NCBI GenBank assembly: GCA_937952975.1
Contig: CALFXX010000097.1
Span: forward strand, 1-7,631
DNA: 7,631 nucleotides
Reading direction: 5' to 3'
Source: an uncultured Alcaligenaceae bacterium
Lineage (GTDB): Bacteria; Pseudomonadota; Gammaproteobacteria; Burkholderiales; Burkholderiaceae_B
Below the pieces are notes generated by a model that saw nothing but the letters and a program-made list of their open reading frames with translations, was not told the DNA's origin and searched no databases. Shown here piece by piece: positions 5,419-7,631 of this stretch (position 1 is its first letter; each line of letters opens with the position of its first letter). Both the position numbers and the translations under genes were made by a program.

Positions 5419-7250
5419 ACAGACTCCAAGATTGAACCGTTTGCTTGTTGATCGCGACAAAGCGGTCCAGCAGTGGTAGTCGTCAATAAAAACTTTTGCA
5501 TATCCCAAGCACCCGTTGGGCATCGCTCTGCGCATAACCCGCAGTGCAAGCACACGTCTTCATCTTTCACCATGATGCGACCTGACTTCAAATCGGTTGA
5601 TACGTACAGGTCTTGCGTGAGGTCGAGCGCGGGGGCACGCAGGCGTGTTCGGAGCTCTTGTTCTTCACCGTTTTGTGTAAACGTAATGCAATCAGTGGGG
5701 CAGATGTCTGTGCAAGCATCGCACTCGATACAGGTCTTGGCATTGAACACTGTTTGAACGTCACAGTTTAGGCAGCGACTCGCCTCTTTAAATGCCGTCG
5801 CAGCGTCAAACCCTAACTCAACCTCAACACGAATGTTGGCAAGCGCTTTTTCGGATTCAGCCCACGGCACTTTAAAGCGAGCATCATTGGACACATCGTT
5901 TTGATAGCTCCACTCGTGGATGCCCATCTTTTGCGACATCAAATTCGTCGTGGGGGCGGGGCGTTTTTCTGTATCTTCTTTGTTTAAGAAGCGATCAATC
6001 GACACAGCGGCTTCGTGCCCGTGTGCGACAGCCGTAATAATATTTTTTGGGCCAAACGCTGCATCACCACCAAAAAAGACGCTTGGCTGAGAGGTTGATT
6101 GAAATGAGTCATTGCCCAAGACAGGCTGACCCCATTTGTTGAAGTCAACACCGCTTGCTTCGTCGATCCACGGAAACGCGTTTTCTTGACCAACCGCCAA
6201 CAGTACGGTGTCGCATTCAAAAAATACGTCTGGCTGACCGGTGGGTACCAGGCTGCGGCGACCTTTGTCATCGTATTGAGCCTCGACGACTTCGAAGGTC
6301 ATGCCGATCAGCTTGCCGTCTTTGTGCTCAAAGCTTTTTGGCACATGAAAGTTGATGATTGGTATGCCTTCGTGGATCGCGTCTTCTTTTTCCCAGGGCG
6401 ACGCTTTCATTTCATCGAAACCGCTGCGTACGATCACTTTGACATCTGTGCCACCTAAGCGGCGCGAGGAACGGCAGCAGTCCATGGCTGTATTACCGCC
6501 ACCCAAGACGATGACGCGCTTGCCAACGCTGGTGATATGACCAAACGAGACCGATGCTAACCAGTCGATACCAATGTGAATGTTTGCAGCGGCTTCTTTG
6601 CGGCCCGGTACGTCAAGGTCGCGACCGCGTGGTGCACCACACCCTACAAAGACGGCGTCGTAGCCTTCGGCCATCAAGCCACTGAGTGACTCAACGCGTT
6701 GTCCAGCTTTAAAGTCAACGCCCAAATCAAGAATGTAATTCGTCTCTTCATCAATCACTGATTCAGGCAGGCGAAAGCGTGGAATTTGCGAGCGAATAAA
6801 TCCACCGGCCTTCGTTTCGCCATCAAAAACAGTGACATGGTATCCAAGCGGTACGAGGTCGCGTGCGACAGTCAATGAGGCGGGCCCAGCGCCTACACAG
6901 GCAATGCGCTTGCCGTTTGGCGCAGCAATGGCGGGCATACGATTTTTGATGTCGCTTTTGTTATCGGCAGCGACACGCTTGAGTCGGCAAATTGCAACGG
7001 GTTCTGGATGCTCGCCGTTGTTTTCTTCAACGCGACCACGGCGACAGGCGGGTTCGCAAGGGCGATCGCAGGTGCGGCCCAGTACGCCCGGAAATACATT
7101 CGAAACCCAATTAATCATGTAGGCGTCGGTGTAGCGACCTTGCCCAATTAAGCGGATGTATTCAGGAACGGGTGTGTGCGCGGGGCATGCGTACTGGCAG
7201 TCAACAACCTTGTGAAAATAGGTCGGGTCCGTCAAATTTGTCGGTTGCAA
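5415..7250 (-). CDS. korC: KorC: FAD/iron-sulfur NADP-linked electron transfer subunit of 2-oxoglutarate oxidoreductase
   Basis: GltD-like flavoprotein of 611 residues (from the TTG at 7250). An N-terminal iron-sulfur region has C18, C22, C61, C65 and C69 (GRTCDRPCEPACRRG). An FAD fold with GAGPAS follows at 120-125 and an NAD(P)H fold with GGGNTAMDCCRSSRR at 250-264; the arginines after the glycines favour NADPH. A second FAD contact, FFGGDAAFGPKN, is near 412. The C-terminal part adds C493/C496, a ferredoxin set C507, C510, C513, C517, and a second set C567, C570, C573, C577. In Azoarcus evansii a similar third subunit lets KorAB reduce NADP+. Here it precedes korA with an ATGA overlap. Expected role: moving electrons between KorAB, ferredoxin and NADP(H). 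An independent glutamate synthase small subunit is unlikely, because no gltB is nearby and the C-terminal ferredoxin domains are extra. Confidence 0.88.
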   Translation of the reverse strand: MQPTNLTDPTYFHKVVDCQYACPAHTPVPEYIRLIGQGRYTDAYMINWVSNVFPGVLGRTCDRPCEPACRRGRVEENNGEHPEPVAICRLKRVAADNKSDIKNRMPAIAAPNGKRIACVGAGPASLTVARDLVPLGYHVTVFDGETKAGGFIRSQIPRFRLPESVIDEETNYILDLGVDFKAGQRVESLSGLMAEGYDAVFVGCGAPRGRDLDVPGRKEAAANIHIGIDWLASVSFGHITSVGKRVIVLGGGNTAMDCCRSSRRLGGTDVKVIVRSGFDEMKASPWEKEDAIHEGIPIINFHVPKSFEHKDGKLIGMTFEVVEAQYDDKGRRSLVPTGQPDVFFECDTVLLAVGQENAFPWIDEASGVDFNKWGQPVLGNDSFQSTSQPSVFFGGDAAFGPKNIITAVAHGHEAAVSIDRFLNKEDTEKRPAPTTNLMSQKMGIHEWSYQNDVSNDARFKVPWAESEKALANIRVEVELGFDAATAFKEASRCLNCDVQTVFNAKTCIECDACTDICPTDCITFTQNGEEQELRTRLRAPALDLTQDLYVSTDLKSGRIMVKDEDVCLHCGLCAERCPTGAWDMQKFLLTTTTAGPLCRDQQANGSILESV

Positions 7251-7257
7251 AATGAGT

Positions 7258-7262
7258 CTCCT
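7258..7262 (-). promoter_or_regulatory. Strong ribosome binding site that fixes a TTG start for korC
   Basis: AGGAG (7262-7258) stands seven bases before TTG (7250-7248) in the korC frame. An ATG at 7334 would add 28 residues of unfamily-like sequence, place this site inside the gene, and has no comparable site of its own. Confidence 0.75.
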
Positions 7263-7289
7263 GTGCGCCGAGGCGTACTTTTTTTGATT

Positions 7290-7320
7290 GACTCTAAGCC
7301 AAAATTCGGCACGTAGAGTC
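7290..7320. repeat. Inverted repeat in the korC leader (hairpin or operator)
   Basis: The arms GACTCTA (7290-7296) and TAGAGTC (7314-7320) are perfect reverse complements. Between them GCC and GGC can pair as an inner stem around an AT-rich loop. The element ends 40 bases upstream of the korC TTG. It may fold in the leader RNA or bind a dimeric regulator as DNA. No T-run suits it to termination of korC mRNA. The sequence alone cannot decide. Confidence 0.4.
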
Positions 7321-7441
7321 CCTTTAATACACATAGTCTAATGTGGCGCGGCGATTCTTGCACGTTGAGATTGAAGGTTCTTTGATTGCGCCATCATTCT
7401 TGGCGCTCAGTGTATTTTTGCTGCGCTGCCGCAAAGTATGT

Positions 7442-7450
7442 TGCTATGCT
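7442..7450 (+). promoter_or_regulatory. Weak candidate extended -10 for the right-edge gene
   Basis: TGCTATGCT resembles an extended -10 (TG, one base, then TATGCT), about 60 bases ahead of the ATG at 7512. No good -35 precedes it at the usual distance, so this is a low-confidence call. Confidence 0.2.
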
Positions 7451-7511
7451 AGGAGCTCTGTTAATCTGTGCAAAAGTAGTCCCTGACGAACTGAACGTAG
7501 ACAAAAAAAAT

Positions 7512-7631
7512 ATGAAACGAGACAACACTTTGGCGAACTGCTCAATGACAAGGCGACAGTTATTGATGGCCTTTGCAGCGGTAGCGGTGGCGTGCGGCGC
7601 TACGGTTCAGGCACAGATGCCTAATAAGCCG
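7512..7631 (+). CDS. N-terminal fragment of an exported protein, probably a Bug/TctC-type substrate-binding protein
   Basis: The first 40 codons are present; the gene runs off the window. A signal peptide is clear: basic start, then TRRQLLM (13-19) resembling a twin-arginine motif, a hydrophobic core of about residues 17-30, and a likely cleavage after TVQA (34). The mature part begins QMPNKP. Bug-family tricarboxylate-transporter binding proteins commonly begin their mature chain with a P-x-KP motif followed by a hydrophobic strand, and they often carry such leaders. This is the basis for the name, but only six mature residues are seen. A lipoprotein reading at C28 is possible but the lipobox is poor. 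The start may instead be the ATG at 7545, which puts the arginines at residues 3-4. It is divergent from korC. If Bug, it would bind a carboxylate in the periplasm. Confidence 0.55.
   Translation, partial: MKRDNTLANCSMTRRQLLMAFAAVAVACGATVQAQMPNKP

Noticed and set aside
5419..5553. N-terminal extension of KorA by 45 residues
   Set aside because: It overlaps the conserved ferredoxin end of KorC and has no ribosome binding site. The ATG at 5418 with ATGA overlap fits the family start.
7251..7334. N-terminal extension of KorC from the ATG at 7334
   Set aside because: The added residues look unlike the family and contain the strong AGGAG of the TTG start.
7388..7413. Small inverted repeat GCGCCA/TGGCGC followed by some T residues, as a terminator
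   Set aside because: Only six pairs, the T-run does not directly follow the stem, and no plus-strand gene ends there.

Overview
The window looks like chromosomal DNA of a Gram-negative proteobacterium, most likely a betaproteobacterium. Two things point there. A KorABC-type 2-oxoglutarate oxidoreductase with a flavin/iron-sulfur third subunit is known from Azoarcus/Thauera. The right edge holds the start of what looks like a Bug-type (TctC-like) periplasmic binding protein, a family greatly expanded in Burkholderiales. Base composition is moderate and codon use looks even across the genes. I see no insertion sequence, phage gene, CRISPR array, tRNA or rRNA.

Left part (about 60-2408): a sulfide/persulfide detoxification module. 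An ArsR-family dithiol regulator (BigR/SqrR type, bigR, 1442-1083, minus) and a persulfide dioxygenase of the metallo-beta-lactamase fold (blh, 1524-2408, plus) diverge from an 81-base, very AT-rich control region. Downstream of bigR, in the same operon, lie two small YeeE/YedE membrane proteins (1086-649 and 637-227) that together form a split sulfur-compound transporter. The first overlaps bigR by the four bases ATGA. A doubtful 55-codon reading frame (230-63) follows, coupled by GTGA. The expected logic is that persulfide oxidises the regulator's two cysteines, the repressor leaves the AT-rich operator, and the dioxygenase and transporter are made.

Middle and right (2438-7250): a convergent terminator at 2438-2474 separates this module from a minus-strand operon korC-korA-korB (7250-2516). 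KorB carries thiamine diphosphate and a proximal iron-sulfur cluster. KorA is a fused gamma-alpha chain. KorC is a GltD-like flavoprotein with extra C-terminal ferredoxin domains. Together they should oxidise 2-oxoglutarate to succinyl-CoA and pass electrons to NADP+ and/or ferredoxin. Both internal junctions are ATGA overlaps. korC most likely starts at a TTG with a strong Shine-Dalgarno sequence.

Right edge (7251-7631): a 261-base divergent intergenic region with a structured inverted repeat in the korC leader, then the first 40 codons of a plus-strand gene for an exported protein with a twin-arginine-like signal peptide.

The systems here belong to known families. I did not find a clearly undescribed system. 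The most worthwhile points are the divergent redox-controlled promoter, the exact cysteine spacing in BigR, the NADP-linked KorC, and the unresolved left end.
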